NCBI GenBank assembly: GCA_016281535.1
Contig: JAEEIT010000119.1
Span: 1-32,744 of the forward strand
Reading direction: 5' to 3'
Length of the DNA stretch: 32,744 bases
DNA from: Clostridia bacterium
Lineage (GTDB): Bacteria; Bacillota; Clostridia; Saccharofermentanales; Saccharofermentanaceae
Positions 1 through 9,221 of the stretch are shown in pieces. Under the pieces are notes generated by a model. That model was given only the letters and a program-made list of their open reading frames with translations. It was not told the origin of the DNA and ran no database searches. The translations under genes were made by a program, and so were the position numbers. Within the stretch, counting starts at the first letter, position 1; each line of letters starts with the position of its first letter.

Positions 1-1
1 G

Positions 2-58
2 ATCCGCGGACTTCCGGACTTCGATCCGGATGGACCGAGCCCTTTTAAGCCGGAATAA
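2..58 (+). CDS. C-terminal fragment of a TFIIB-type zinc-ribbon protein
   Basis: Only the last 18 codons lie in the window; the reading frame enters from the left edge and stops at TAA 56-58. The tail reads RGLPDFDPDGPSPFKPE, which matches the C-terminus of the next complete gene (KGLADLPEYDPAGPNPFK) closely enough to call the two tandem paralogs. A hairpin terminator follows directly, so the paralogs are probably separate transcription units. The function is unknown. The call rests on the tail similarity alone because the zinc-ribbon part lies outside the window. Confidence 0.6.
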   Translation: MRGLPDFDPDGPSPFKPE

Positions 59-70
59 TTTGGAAGCGAT

Positions 71-116
71 GCGCCGGTTCCTGACAGGAGGACTGTCGGG
101 ATCCGGCGCTTCTTTA
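71..116 (+). terminator. Rho-independent terminator after the partial upstream gene
   Basis: A 17-bp stem (71-87 with 93-109, one mismatch and one G-U pair) encloses the loop GAGGA and is followed by the T-rich stretch TTCTTTA. It lies just after the stop codon at 56-58, as expected for the end of that gene. Confidence 0.7.
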
Positions 117-227
117 TACCCAGGACGCCGCATCTCCGGCCGGGACCGGAAGCGTGGCGCATCCATGAGAACGGTTCGGGCGGCGAAGCTGCCTGACAAC
201 CGCTCACAACAGCTCAAGGAGAATCAG

Positions 228-1766
228 ATGGAGAAAGCATACCGGTGTCCGAAGTGCGGAGCAGACATTATTCTGGATGGAGCATCTGAAGAGAAGTGTG
301 TGTTCTGCAGCACCCCCCTGACCGATAAAGACACATTAAAGAAACCGAAGGGCGGCTTCTATACGCGGGACCTGTCTTCCGGGAAGAAGACATCCTGTGT
401 ATGCGGGCAGTGCGGGAAGCACATGTATCTTCCGGAAATCAGTACGATCAAACCGGAAAGCTGTGTCTTCTGCGGAAGCAGCGACCTGCGCAGATCCTCC
501 TCATCCGCAGAGGTCCTTCTAGGGTCGGAGCGTATGCCGTTCCGCTTCGGGAAGGAAGATGCCGAGAAAGAGTATCTCGAGTGTATAAGGAAGCAGAAGA
601 AATCCCATTCCTTCAGTAAGAAGGCGTATCTCGAAGCCATCACGCCGGTGATGGTACCATTCTTCTTCTTCGATTACCACGCCTTCGCACGGGCGGTCCT
701 GAGCGTGGTACCGTATATCAAGACATCCCGCCACTTAGGCGAGAAATTCGCGTCGGCTGTGCTCCTCAATGACATCTCTTTCGAACGTACGTCGTCTGTA
801 ATCACGCCTTATCCGAAGAATGTCACGAGCGAGATGGCGTGGAAGAACATCCCCTTAAGCGCCAGTGCTTTTATAACTGTGGAGAAATTAGATGAGGTCT
901 CGCCGATCCCGATGACGGGATTCCTGCCGCGTCCCGAAAGACCGGACCAGGAGGCGGTCCTTCTCGGATGCGAGATCCCCGCGGACGAGATACGGGAGAC
1001 ATTCCTTCGAAGGATCCGCGAATTCGTGAAGGAATGCGTCGTCGTCGAGAATCTCCAGAACTTCGCGATCAGTTCTTTTGTAGACGAAACGGAATACGAA
1101 GAGCCGCTGGGACAGATGGTCCTGATCCCGTTCTGGGTCATGAAGAAAAGGAAGAAGAACCAGTGCCTCAGCTGGTACATGAACGGAATCTCCGGCGAGG
1201 CGTCCGAGATCTCCTGGGAGTCCGCGGTTCCGGAAGTGAAGGACGAGGCGCCCAAGACCGTCGAGACCATGAAGAAGAAAAAGATCCGGAATTTCACGTA
1301 CGAAGATTTCGGCGGACCGGACAGGAAGATCAACTACCGGACCTATATGATCGATACGATGGCGTCCACCATCGTGGCGGAAATGACGCTCAGCGAGATG
1401 TCGGCGGATAAGAGCCTCGTCCAGCTGGAGCGGAAGATGCGCCGCCAGAAGATGTCGGTGAATGTGCCGCTGTCCGAGGCGTTCCAGGGGGAGGCGGAGA
1501 TCGCTGCGAAAGAGAGTCAGAAAGTGGCGCTCCCGAGTAAGCCGGTGCCGCTTCCGACCAGACATTCGGCACTGTTCCTCATGAAGGAGGAGGCGATGGA
1601 GAATTCGCTTGGCCAGGGTGTGCGCCTGCCGGAGCGGACCATCGACCGCCGTGTCGGAAACGAGGAAATGTTCGACGGGATCGAGACGCCGGAGCACGTG
1701 GCAGTAGATAAGGGACTGGCCGACCTTCCCGAATACGATCCGGCCGGACCCAATCCCTTTAAATAA
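228..1766 (+). CDS. TFIIB-type zinc-ribbon domain protein, function unknown
   Basis: A 512-residue protein. It opens with two CxxC zinc ribbons: CPKCG paired with CVFC near residues 5-28, and CGQCG paired with CVFC near residues 60-85. A mixed alpha/beta region follows with the aromatic stretch VPFFFFDYH, then a basic and acidic C-terminal part. The order of zinc ribbons, a PFxFxKEDAExxY-like segment and a VPFxFFD segment is typical of the clostridial TFIIB-type zinc-ribbon family, whose role is not established. I chose the ATG at 228 because CAAGGAGAATCAG precedes it and the zinc ribbon starts at residue 5; the frame is open upstream but that part is low complexity and overlaps a terminator. 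A paralog lies just upstream. It carries one in-frame copy of the AGTGCTTTT word (Ser-Ala-Phe at residue 213). Confidence 0.8.
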   Translation: MEKAYRCPKCGADIILDGASEEKCVFCSTPLTDKDTLKKPKGGFYTRDLSSGKKTSCVCGQCGKHMYLPEISTIKPESCVFCGSSDLRRSSSSAEVLLGSERMPFRFGKEDAEKEYLECIRKQKKSHSFSKKAYLEAITPVMVPFFFFDYHAFARAVLSVVPYIKTSRHLGEKFASAVLLNDISFERTSSVITPYPKNVTSEMAWKNIPLSASAFITVEKLDEVSPIPMTGFLPRPERPDQEAVLLGCEIPADEIRETFLRRIREFVKECVVVENLQNFAISSFVDETEYEEPLGQMVLIPFWVMKKRKKNQCLSWYMNGISGEASEISWESAVPEVKDEAPKTVETMKKKKIRNFTYEDFGGPDRKINYRTYMIDTMASTIVAEMTLSEMSADKSLVQLERKMRRQKMSVNVPLSEAFQGEAEIAAKESQKVALPSKPVPLPTRHSALFLMKEEAMENSLGQGVRLPERTIDRRVGNEEMFDGIETPEHVAVDKGLADLPEYDPAGPNPFK

Positions 1767-1798
1767 TCCATTTTTCTGAAGTGGTGTACATCGGATGT

Positions 1799-1824
1799 GC
1801 TTCTGCTCCTGATGTGGCAGAAGC
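1799..1824. terminator. Weak convergent hairpin between zinc-ribbon gene and beta-glucosidase
   Basis: A perfect 8-bp inverted repeat GCTTCTGC/GCAGAAGC with a 10-nt loop extends to 11 bp with one wobble pair. It sits in the 69-bp gap between convergent genes. Neither strand has a clear T-tract, so termination is only inferred from position. Confidence 0.3.
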
Positions 1825-1835
1825 GCAGATCCCGT

Positions 1836-3197
1836 TTACTTCCAGAGGCTCTCGCCGTTGGTCTCGATGACCTCTTTATACCAGTAGGCTGAGTCCTTCA
1901 GTGTTCTTTCCTGGGTCTGGTAATTGACGTAGACCAGGCCGAAGCGCGGGTCGTAGCCGTCGGCCCACTCGAAGTTGTCCATGAAGGACCAGTGGATGTA
2001 GCCGACGAGCGGGATGCCGTCCTCGGCCGCACGGGCATACTCGCGGATATATCTCTTCAGGAAGTCGATGCGCTGCGGATCGTGGACTTTACCGTCGAGG
2101 TGGACGCTGTCTGTGCAGGCGCAGCCGTTCTCGGTGATCATGACCGGAAGGCCGTAGCGCTCATGCATGAACTTGGCGGACCAATAGAGGACTTCCGGTG
2201 TGATCGACCACTTCAGCGCGGTCAGAGGCTCGCCCTGAAGCGCTTCGTTTCCTTCGGCAGCGGAGAGCTTACTCAGGTCGCGCATCGCCGCGTAGATATT
2301 CATGCCGTAGAAGTCAAGCGGGGAAGATACGATCTTCCATTCTTCTTCGGTAAAATCACTGAAGTTGCTGCCGAAGAATTCTTTCGCCCCTTCCGGCCAT
2401 TTGCCGAGTACGATCGGATCGGCCCAGAATGAGTTGCTGAGCATGTAGCCGAACGGGTCGAAGGCGAAGGTCTGGCTTCTGGCTTTCTCGATGGCTTCTT
2501 CGGAATCGTTCTCCGGGATGAAGGACGGTCCTGTCGGGGCGAAGGAGACCTTCGCCTCTTTCTTGCTGTTAGCGCGGATCGTCTGTACGGCGGTACCGTG
2601 GGCCAGAAGGACGTTCTTCGACATGCGGAAGAGCTCGCCGTCGGTGTACTTCATGAAAGGTGCGTGGGAACCCAGGTAGCAGCCCAGGCCCAGGAAGATC
2701 TGCGGTTCGTTGATCGTGAACCAGTAGGAGACGCGGTCGGACAGGGCGTCCACGACGATCTTCGTGTAGCGCTCGAACCACTTGATGATCTCCGGATTCA
2801 GCCATCCGCCCCGGTCGAAGATCCCCTGCGGCAGATCCCAGTGATAGATCGTGACCATCGGCTCGATGCCGTTGCGGAGAAGTTCGTCGACAAGATCCGA
2901 ATAGAACTGAATTCCCTTCGGATTGACTTCGCCGATTCCGTCCGGGAGGATGCGGGTCCAGCTGATGGAGAAGCGGTATGCCTTCACACCGATCTCCTTA
3001 AGAAGCGCCACATCTTCCTTCATGTGGTGATAGTGATCGCAGGCGATGTCGCCTGTCTCGTGGTTATGTACAGGGGAGTTTCTCCAGTGTGTGTATGTGT
3101 CCCAGATCGACGGGCCTTTGCCGTCTTCGTTCCAGGCGCCCTCGACCTGATAAGAAGCGGTGGCGACACCCCAGATGAAATCTTTCGGTAGTGACAT
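1836..3197 (-). CDS. Glycoside hydrolase family 1 beta-glucosidase
   Basis: A 453-residue protein of normal GH1 length. GH1 enzymes hydrolyse terminal beta-linked glucosides such as cellobiose by a retaining mechanism in a TIM barrel. The general acid/base Glu is in TINEP (residue 164) and the nucleophile Glu in ITENG (residue 356). The N-terminal FIWGVATASYQVEG and the FSISWTRILP block are also family hallmarks. No signal peptide is seen, so it should act in the cytoplasm on imported disaccharides. A lone 6-phospho-beta-glucosidase role is possible but no PTS gene is adjacent. AAGGAGG lies a few bases before the ATG, and an extended -10 promoter lies further upstream. It is transcribed alone, divergent from the GT4 gene. 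Confidence 0.92.
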   Translation of the reverse strand: MSLPKDFIWGVATASYQVEGAWNEDGKGPSIWDTYTHWRNSPVHNHETGDIACDHYHHMKEDVALLKEIGVKAYRFSISWTRILPDGIGEVNPKGIQFYSDLVDELLRNGIEPMVTIYHWDLPQGIFDRGGWLNPEIIKWFERYTKIVVDALSDRVSYWFTINEPQIFLGLGCYLGSHAPFMKYTDGELFRMSKNVLLAHGTAVQTIRANSKKEAKVSFAPTGPSFIPENDSEEAIEKARSQTFAFDPFGYMLSNSFWADPIVLGKWPEGAKEFFGSNFSDFTEEEWKIVSSPLDFYGMNIYAAMRDLSKLSAAEGNEALQGEPLTALKWSITPEVLYWSAKFMHERYGLPVMITENGCACTDSVHLDGKVHDPQRIDFLKRYIREYARAAEDGIPLVGYIHWSFMDNFEWADGYDPRFGLVYVNYQTQERTLKDSAYWYKEVIETNGESLWK

Positions 3198-3280
3198 AGA
3201 TCGGTCCTCCTTAATTGTTGATAATCAGTCTATGCTGTAGATGAACAAGCACGGGGAAGTCCTCATTCAGATATGGTTCG

Positions 3281-3289
3281 AGTATAGCA
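3281..3289 (-). promoter_or_regulatory. Extended -10 promoter for the beta-glucosidase
   Basis: On the minus strand the sequence TGCTATACT gives an extended -10 (TG-n-TATACT) about 85 bp before the start codon. A TTGATA lies further upstream but its spacing of 21 bp is too long, so the extended element is the main support. Confidence 0.4.
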
Positions 3290-3350
3290 GACAGAAAGTC
3301 ATCCGTATATCAAATTAGTGATAGATTTGTCATTTCCGTCAAAACCGTTA

Positions 3351-3359
3351 TGGTATAAT
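3351..3359 (+). promoter_or_regulatory. Extended -10 promoter for the GT4 glycosyltransferase
   Basis: TGGTATAAT is a perfect extended -10 element, 24 bp before the ATG at 3384. A TTGTCA at 3327-3332 is a possible -35 but lies 21 bp away. Confidence 0.55.
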
Positions 3360-3383
3360 CAGAGGTGGTTGTGAGGAAGAAGT

Positions 3384-4835
3384 ATGAATATTGCGATTAT
3401 CACCGATACATATTTTCCGGATATAAATGGTGTGACATCCTCGATCTATACGCTGGCGATCGCGCTTCGTAAGAGAGGACACCGTGTCTATATTTTCGCG
3501 ACGTCGGAGACGAATTCTCCTGTGATCCGCCGTGTCAGTAAACACCCGCCGGTATTCCGCATCCCGAGTTTCCCGATGCTGCTGGTCCGCCCCTACAGAA
3601 CGACCATGCCCTATTCTTTCCGGCTTGTCCAGATCCTGAAACGCCTGAAGATCGACATCATCCATACCCAGACGGAGTTCTCCATGGGACTTATCGGTCT
3701 TTCTTCCTCCATGACACTGCATCTTCCGATCGTGCATACCTATCACACGATGCTCGAAGACTATACCCACTACGTCTTAGGCGGCAAGGCCACGAAGATC
3801 ATCACGCCGGAGAAGGCGAGATGGTTCAGTAAATCCTTCTGTAACGTCCCGACCGGCCTGATCGTGCCGACTGAGAAAGTGAAGAATGCACTTCGTGATT
3901 ATGGTGTGACTAAGCCGATCTACGTCATTCCGACCGGAATCGATGTGTCGCCTTTTCACCGTTCGAATTTTAAAGAAGAGGAGATCGATGAACTGAAGAA
4001 GAAATTCGGCATCCGTAAAGATGAGAAGATCCTTCTGAGCCTTGGCCGTGTGGCGAAGGAGAAGAGCATCGACCGGATCATCGACCAGATCCCGAATATA
4101 TGCAAGAAGACTCCGAATGTCCGTGTGCTGATCGTCGGTGACGGGCCGGCCCTTCCGGAACTGAAGGAACAGGCCGTGCGGCTGGGCGTCAAGGAGAAAG
4201 TGATTTTCGCAGGAGCGGCGCCCTATGCCGAGATCGGAAAATACTACCAGCTCGGCGATGCATTTATCTCCTGCTCCACATCCGAGACCCAGGGCCTTAC
4301 CTATTACGAGGCGATGGCGGCGGGCCTTCCGGTCATAGCCAGAAGAGATGATGCGGTAAATGAGCTTTTCCAGGACGGGGTGAATGCGCGGCTGTTCCGT
4401 GAAGAAACAGAGATCGCGGATATCGTTTCCGAGATCTTCCGGGATCCGATGACCGCCGAGCGTTATTCCAGAAACGCGGAGAAGACCGTAGAGTCGTACT
4501 CTGCGGAGACTTTTGCCAGCCGTGTCGAGGAGGCGTATCAGAATGCGATCTCTCGTTTCGTCCGTGAGAAGGCGATCCGCCGCGCGAACGTCGGCAAGCT
4601 GCACCTGGCGAAGAAGTACAAGAAAGTCAAACTGGTTCCGCCGGAAGATGACCGGCATTTCCTGGAGAAGGCCTATCTTCCCGAGGACGAAGCGGCGTCG
4701 ACCCGCATGGGTGCGATCAAGCAGATGGTGACCGGCAATGCGCGGAAAGCCTATAAGACGGCGTACCGCTATGCGCAGCTGATCCGTGTCGGCAAGAAGA
4801 TCAAGCAGAAAGACCGGGCGGATAAGAACGGGTGA
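3384..4835 (+). CDS. GT4-family glycosyltransferase, diacylglycerol glucosyltransferase-like
   Basis: A 483-residue retaining glycosyltransferase of GT-B fold. The N-terminus MNIAIITDTYFPDINGV carries the glycine-rich loop typical of GT4 enzymes, and the C-terminal domain carries SETQGLTYYEAMAAGLPV, the E-x7-E nucleotide-sugar motif. The overall pattern resembles Firmicute 1,2-diacylglycerol 3-glucosyltransferases, which build glycolipid anchors on the inner face of the membrane; a mannosyl or other sugar transferase is also possible. The last ~90 residues are basic and lie beyond the catalytic domains, which could help membrane association. The start is preceded by GAGGAAG. The stop lies one base from the stop of the convergent EAL gene, with no terminator between them. 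Confidence 0.8.
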   Translation: MNIAIITDTYFPDINGVTSSIYTLAIALRKRGHRVYIFATSETNSPVIRRVSKHPPVFRIPSFPMLLVRPYRTTMPYSFRLVQILKRLKIDIIHTQTEFSMGLIGLSSSMTLHLPIVHTYHTMLEDYTHYVLGGKATKIITPEKARWFSKSFCNVPTGLIVPTEKVKNALRDYGVTKPIYVIPTGIDVSPFHRSNFKEEEIDELKKKFGIRKDEKILLSLGRVAKEKSIDRIIDQIPNICKKTPNVRVLIVGDGPALPELKEQAVRLGVKEKVIFAGAAPYAEIGKYYQLGDAFISCSTSETQGLTYYEAMAAGLPVIARRDDAVNELFQDGVNARLFREETEIADIVSEIFRDPMTAERYSRNAEKTVESYSAETFASRVEEAYQNAISRFVREKAIRRANVGKLHLAKKYKKVKLVPPEDDRHFLEKAYLPEDEAASTRMGAIKQMVTGNARKAYKTAYRYAQLIRVGKKIKQKDRADKNG

Positions 4836-4836
4836 T

Positions 4837-6654
4837 TCACGCCTCCGGGGAGTCGGGGGCATCCGCGCCGGCTTCACTATCGGAAGTTTCATCGGAAGTT
4901 TCATCGGCTGCAGTATCGGAAACTTCCGGATCGCCGCCGGCCTTCTGGACGATGGAGATCTCGGGATAGGTGGCGCCCTCTTCCGCGTCGGCCTTCGAAG
5001 CACCGTCCGCAGAATCATCAGAAGAACCATCATCCGAAGCACCCGCCGGACCTGCGTTCTCCATGTGCGCCTGGGACTCATTCTTCAGAAGCTGCGGCAC
5101 GCTGAAGAAATACCCCTGCAGATAATCTACACCGGCCTCGGCACAGAAGGAGGCCTGCACTTCGTTCTCGATGCCTTCCGCCACAGTCCGGATCCCGTTC
5201 TCCTTCGCATACTTGACGATGTTCCGGATCAGGGAAGCGCCCTTCGGCTGGTCGGAGGAGGCCGTGATCTCACGGTTGATCTTGATCACATCCAGAGGCG
5301 CATCGGAGAAGAGCATAAATGCAGATTCCGCCGCGCTCAGAAAATCCATGGCAATGCGGATGCCGTGCTTGTGAAGGAAGTTGAGGTTGTCCCGTACCAG
5401 GAATTCATCCTCGGTAAAAGCACCTGCGATCTCGACCATGATGCAACCGGCGTCGATGCCGGAATGCTCGACGGCGCGGACGAATTCCATGACGGAACGC
5501 TCGGTGAGCTCGGCCGCGGAGAAGTTGATGCTGAAACGGTGCCCGTGGTTCTCGGGAAGCTTGGCGTACCGGATGGCCTCCTGGGTCATGAAGATCGTCA
5601 GCTGCTGCAGGCACGAAGTCTTCTCCAGGATCGGGATGAACTCCTCGGCAGTCATGCGGGAGCCGTCTTCGCGGATCCATTTGGCCAGGATCTCGACACC
5701 TGCGGGCTTTCTTGTCCCGGCGTCAAGGATCGTCTGGTAGGAAGCCTGGACCATGCCTCTGGCGATGGCCGTATCAAATTCGCTGGCGATGCTGACCGTG
5801 CCCTTGTAGTAATCGCGCATGGCCTCGGTATAACGGGAGATCCGCTGGTCCTCGAGGAACGAATACCGGAGGGCAATATTGGCCTGCCGCATCCCTTCGG
5901 AAATGTCGGAGCCGGGGCGGATCACGGTAAAACCGATACGATAGGAAACATACACGGGGATCTTATCGACCGTGATGGTCACGTCGTTGATGTTGTTCAG
6001 GGCAGCCAGAATATTCTCCAGGCTTTCTTCACTGGAATAGTGCTGGACGATGATCGCATAGTTCAGGTCCGCACCCTTATAGAGCCGGGCATTCGGATAA
6101 GAGGCGAGGAGCTCGGACAGTTTCGTTGAGATGTTCTTCACGATGGCCTGATAGAAATCACTGCCGAACAGTCCCTGGATGTCGCTGTCTTCGTTAAAGG
6201 CCATCAGCAGGATCGACATGGCGCCGTCCGAAGGGATATGTGCAGAAGAGATGCTGTTATAGTTCGGAAGAGCGGTGAGCGGATCGTGTGTGGCGATGTA
6301 CTCGAAATGTTTCTGGCGCTCGCGGTTCCTGGTGGAGATATAGGCGATGACGCTGCTGACGATCGCATAGACCAGCACGCGGATGAACCACGCGAAATTT
6401 CTCGTCGGTGTGTCGGTGAGAGAGTTGATGATTGGTCCCATCAGAAGACCACTCAGCACGGCGAAGATCACGCTATGCCATACCGGTGTAAAAAGCGCTG
6501 TCAGAACGACGGGGATCAGGATGAGGTTGGCATAAATACTCGGTGTTCCGCCTGTGGCATAGACCAGATAGACCACGGCCGCCGCGCAGACATAATTCAT
6601 GGGGATCAGGAAAGGAAGGATCGATTTCGGACGGTTGGACGGATCGTTTTTCAT
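4837..6654 (-). CDS. Membrane protein with degenerate GGDEF and EAL domains
   Basis: A 605-residue protein. About four membrane helices lie in residues 12-107, then a degenerate GGDEF domain (about 120-270; the HDPLTALPN entry motif is present but no GGDEF signature), an EAL domain (about 285-530), and an acidic Asp/Glu/Ala/Ser/Thr-rich tail to the end. EAL domains hydrolyse c-di-GMP. Here the ExLxR motif reads EILAK (E321), SINFSA keeps the Asn and AEGIE keeps its Glu, but the DDFG loop is MDFLSA: the first metal-binding Asp (437) is kept and the second is Phe (438). Catalysis is therefore doubtful and a binding role is more likely. AAGGAG precedes the ATG. It contains one AAAAGCGCT variant of the repeated word at 6491. 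Confidence 0.85.
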   Translation of the reverse strand: MKNDPSNRPKSILPFLIPMNYVCAAAVVYLVYATGGTPSIYANLILIPVVLTALFTPVWHSVIFAVLSGLLMGPIINSLTDTPTRNFAWFIRVLVYAIVSSVIAYISTRNRERQKHFEYIATHDPLTALPNYNSISSAHIPSDGAMSILLMAFNEDSDIQGLFGSDFYQAIVKNISTKLSELLASYPNARLYKGADLNYAIIVQHYSSEESLENILAALNNINDVTITVDKIPVYVSYRIGFTVIRPGSDISEGMRQANIALRYSFLEDQRISRYTEAMRDYYKGTVSIASEFDTAIARGMVQASYQTILDAGTRKPAGVEILAKWIREDGSRMTAEEFIPILEKTSCLQQLTIFMTQEAIRYAKLPENHGHRFSINFSAAELTERSVMEFVRAVEHSGIDAGCIMVEIAGAFTEDEFLVRDNLNFLHKHGIRIAMDFLSAAESAFMLFSDAPLDVIKINREITASSDQPKGASLIRNIVKYAKENGIRTVAEGIENEVQASFCAEAGVDYLQGYFFSVPQLLKNESQAHMENAGPAGASDDGSSDDSADGASKADAEEGATYPEISIVQKAGGDPEVSDTAADETSDETSDSEAGADAPDSPEA

Positions 6655-6756
6655 GGAGCATTTCTCCTTCGCATATATCTACTGTCATTCTATAACACGA
6701 GGGCAGAAAAACATAGACGGAAAATGAGGAAAAACCATGTCCGGTCAGTGGTGAAT

Positions 6757-6784
6757 TTGACTAAACCGAAAGTTTGTCGATAAT
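6757..6784 (+). promoter_or_regulatory. Sigma-A promoter of cardiolipin synthase gene
   Basis: TTGACT (6757-6762) and GATAAT (6779-6784) are separated by 16 bp, about 30 bp before the ATG at 6814. Confidence 0.6.
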
Positions 6785-6813
6785 AGAAGTGGGTATTAGA
6801 CAAGGAGGAAAAG

Positions 6814-8349
6814 ATGCGTAAACAATGGTTCCAGTCCCTTCTCATGAGGCGGGCAGTGATCATTCTGATCCTGCTTGTTGAGATCGCGTCATTCATTTTT
6901 CTCGTCGCGGCAGGTACCCTCTACTCCGATATTGCATCGATCATCTTCCGAATCATCTCCGTCATCGTCGCACTCTATGTGGTCAGTAAGAACGAGAAGG
7001 GCGGCTACCGTCTGATCTGGGTCTTCCTGATCCTGATGTTCCCGGTATTCGGCGGCGTGCTCTATGTTTTCTTAAACGTACAGATGAGCTCGAATTATTA
7101 CTCGAAGAACCTCGACGACGTGGTGGAAGCGACGAACAAATATCTCCCTACCAACGGCGCGGTGAAGTATAAGATGGCGCAGGAGTTCCCGGTATTTCTG
7201 AAGAACGCAGAATACCTCGAGAAGACAGAGCATTTCCCGCTTTATAAGAATACGAAAACGAAATATCTCTCGCCGGGCGAGGAGGTGTGGCCGGTTCTGC
7301 TGGAACAGCTCAGGAAGGCGCGCGAATACATCTTCATGGAGTATTTCACCATCGGTGAAGGCGAGTTCTGGAATTCGATCCTGGAAGTTTTAAAGGAGAA
7401 GGCCAAAGAAGGTGTGAAGGTACGCATCATGTACGACGACATGGGATGCTTCCTGTCGCTTCCTTCGGAATATCCGGAGTACTTAAGTTCTCTCGGCATC
7501 GAGTGCCAGGTATTTAACCCGTTCCGTCCGTTCTTTACGACGATCCAGAACAACCGCGACCACAGAAAGATCACGGCCATCGACGGCAAAGTCGCCTTCT
7601 GCGGGGGACTTAACCTGTCGGATGAGTACGTCAATAAGAAGGAGCGCTTCGGCTACTGGAAGGATTCGGCCGTGATGGTCGAGGGCGACGCGGCGTGGAG
7701 CCTGACGTGTTTCTTCCTGCAGATCTGGATGGCATTAAGCAGTAAGATGGAAGATCTCTACGATTATTACCCGTGGAAGAACGGTCCGTGTCCGGTCCTG
7801 GGCGAAGGCTATGTACAGCCCTATAACGACATTCCGATCGACACGGAACATGTCGGGGAGAACGTGTACATGAACATGATCACGGCGGCCGAGAAGTCCA
7901 TCTATATCAGTACACCGTATCTGATCCTCGATGAGAATATGATCACGGCGCTGTGCCTCGCGGCCAAGAGCGGCATCGACGTGCGCATCGTCACGCCGAG
8001 CATCTACGATAAGTGGATGATCCATCAGGCGACGCGCTGCTATTACCGCGACCTCGTCCGTGCCGGCGTGCATGTCTACGAATACACGCCTGGATTCATG
8101 CACAGTAAGACGGTGGTGATCGATGACAAGGCCGCCATCGTCGGCTCGGTCAACTGGGATTACCGGAGCCTGTACCTCCACTTCGAAAGTGCGGTCTTCA
8201 TGTGCGGGACATCGACGGTCGAGGATGTCAGGAAGGACCTCCTTCATTCCTTCGAAGTGTCTGACGAGGTGCTCCCCGAGGAACTGAGCTACAAGCGTGG
8301 CTGGAGCCTGTTCCGACTGATCCTCCGACTGATCGCCCCGATCTTCTGA
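6814..8349 (+). CDS. cls: Cardiolipin synthase
   Basis: A 511-residue phospholipase D superfamily enzyme that condenses two phosphatidylglycerols into cardiolipin and glycerol at the membrane. Two HKD motifs are complete: H250-x-K252-x4-D257 (HRKITAID) and H430-x-K432-x4-D437 (HSKTVVID). Two membrane helices lie at residues 10-75, followed by the basic stretch before the first PLD domain, which is the usual arrangement in Firmicute Cls. The length is normal for the family. An AAGGAGG site precedes the ATG and a good promoter lies upstream. It converges on pnuC with 44 bp between, and no clear terminator is visible there. Confidence 0.93.
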   Translation: MRKQWFQSLLMRRAVIILILLVEIASFIFLVAAGTLYSDIASIIFRIISVIVALYVVSKNEKGGYRLIWVFLILMFPVFGGVLYVFLNVQMSSNYYSKNLDDVVEATNKYLPTNGAVKYKMAQEFPVFLKNAEYLEKTEHFPLYKNTKTKYLSPGEEVWPVLLEQLRKAREYIFMEYFTIGEGEFWNSILEVLKEKAKEGVKVRIMYDDMGCFLSLPSEYPEYLSSLGIECQVFNPFRPFFTTIQNNRDHRKITAIDGKVAFCGGLNLSDEYVNKKERFGYWKDSAVMVEGDAAWSLTCFFLQIWMALSSKMEDLYDYYPWKNGPCPVLGEGYVQPYNDIPIDTEHVGENVYMNMITAAEKSIYISTPYLILDENMITALCLAAKSGIDVRIVTPSIYDKWMIHQATRCYYRDLVRAGVHVYEYTPGFMHSKTVVIDDKAAIVGSVNWDYRSLYLHFESAVFMCGTSTVEDVRKDLLHSFEVSDEVLPEELSYKRGWSLFRLILRLIAPIF

Positions 8350-8393
8350 CGAACTTCACGTAAGAAGCGAAAAGCATCGCGCCCTGCCCGGGT

Positions 8394-9221
8394 TCATTCA
8401 TTGGTCTCGTTCTTCTTCGCCAGGAGGTGCCAGTTGCGGATTCCTACGATGGCTTCTACGAGGTAGATCCCTTTCTTCGTGACGTAGACAGGGTCGCCCT
8501 TCAGCACGTATTGACCGACTGCGATGACATCGGTGATGATCCACCAGACGTACTGCTCTTTATACCGAAGTGCCTCGAGGATCACGGCGACGATGCCGAT
8601 GGCGAAGATGGCCGCATCGAGCCACTGCATGACCGTGATGTTCCAGCCGAACTTCGTTGCGAAATTCATCCAGGTGTCTCCGGCCAGCTCGCTCAGTGCG
8701 AAGTGTACGAAGACTGCCAGCGCGAGGATGGCGGCGGTGACAAGGGTGTTCTGCCACCAGGTAAGGGTCTTCGACTTCGCCAGAAGCTTGTCTTCCTCAT
8801 CCTTGTGTTTATACCAGTTTCTCCAGGAAATGATATTCATGGGGAAATACACACAGGCCTCGAGCCAGAAGGTCGCCCAGATCCCGAAGTAGCCGAGATA
8901 GATCATGAATACCGTTGTGTTGACGACGGCGAAAGGGAAGTTCATCCGGTTGGCTTTCGCGGTGAGAAATACGCAGATGATGCCGCATAAGCCGGAGACG
9001 AAGTTAATGATCGCGAGCCACCGGGGCGTGCCCTCCTGCGGCAGGATCGCATAGTAGGTGGAAATGCCGAACATGATGAGGCACATCACGATCTCATACC
9101 ACTTGAGGCTTCTGCATGCACGGCCGATCTTTACGAAAAAGCTGGGCTCAGCCGCTACGGTTGAGGTTGCGTTGGTTTCAGCTGCTGCGGCTGCCTTTAC
9201 TTTCGTTGTCATACCATCCAT
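8394..9221 (-). CDS. pnuC: Nicotinamide riboside transporter PnuC
   Basis: A 275-residue polytopic protein. PnuC moves nicotinamide riboside into the cell by facilitated diffusion, with intracellular phosphorylation trapping it. The family blocks are visible: the Asn-rich helix FPFAVVNTTVFMIYLGYFG, the MNIISWRNW segment and the C-terminal WWIITDVIAVGQYVLKG with its paired Trp. A hydrophilic Ala/Thr-rich N-terminus of about 30 residues precedes the first helix. The start overlaps the end of the NadR-type gene by 13 bp, and GGAG lies in that gene's last codons, so translation is probably coupled. Last gene of the nrtR operon. An internal ATG at 9212 is an alternative start. Confidence 0.92.
   Translation of the reverse strand: MDGMTTKVKAAAAAETNATSTVAAEPSFFVKIGRACRSLKWYEIVMCLIMFGISTYYAILPQEGTPRWLAIINFVSGLCGIICVFLTAKANRMNFPFAVVNTTVFMIYLGYFGIWATFWLEACVYFPMNIISWRNWYKHKDEEDKLLAKSKTLTWWQNTLVTAAILALAVFVHFALSELAGDTWMNFATKFGWNITVMQWLDAAIFAIGIVAVILEALRYKEQYVWWIITDVIAVGQYVLKGDPVYVTKKGIYLVEAIVGIRNWHLLAKKNETNE

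Noticed and set aside
30..227. N-terminal extension of the zinc-ribbon protein
   Set aside because: It overlaps the tail of the paralog and a terminator; the ATG at 228 has a good ribosome site.
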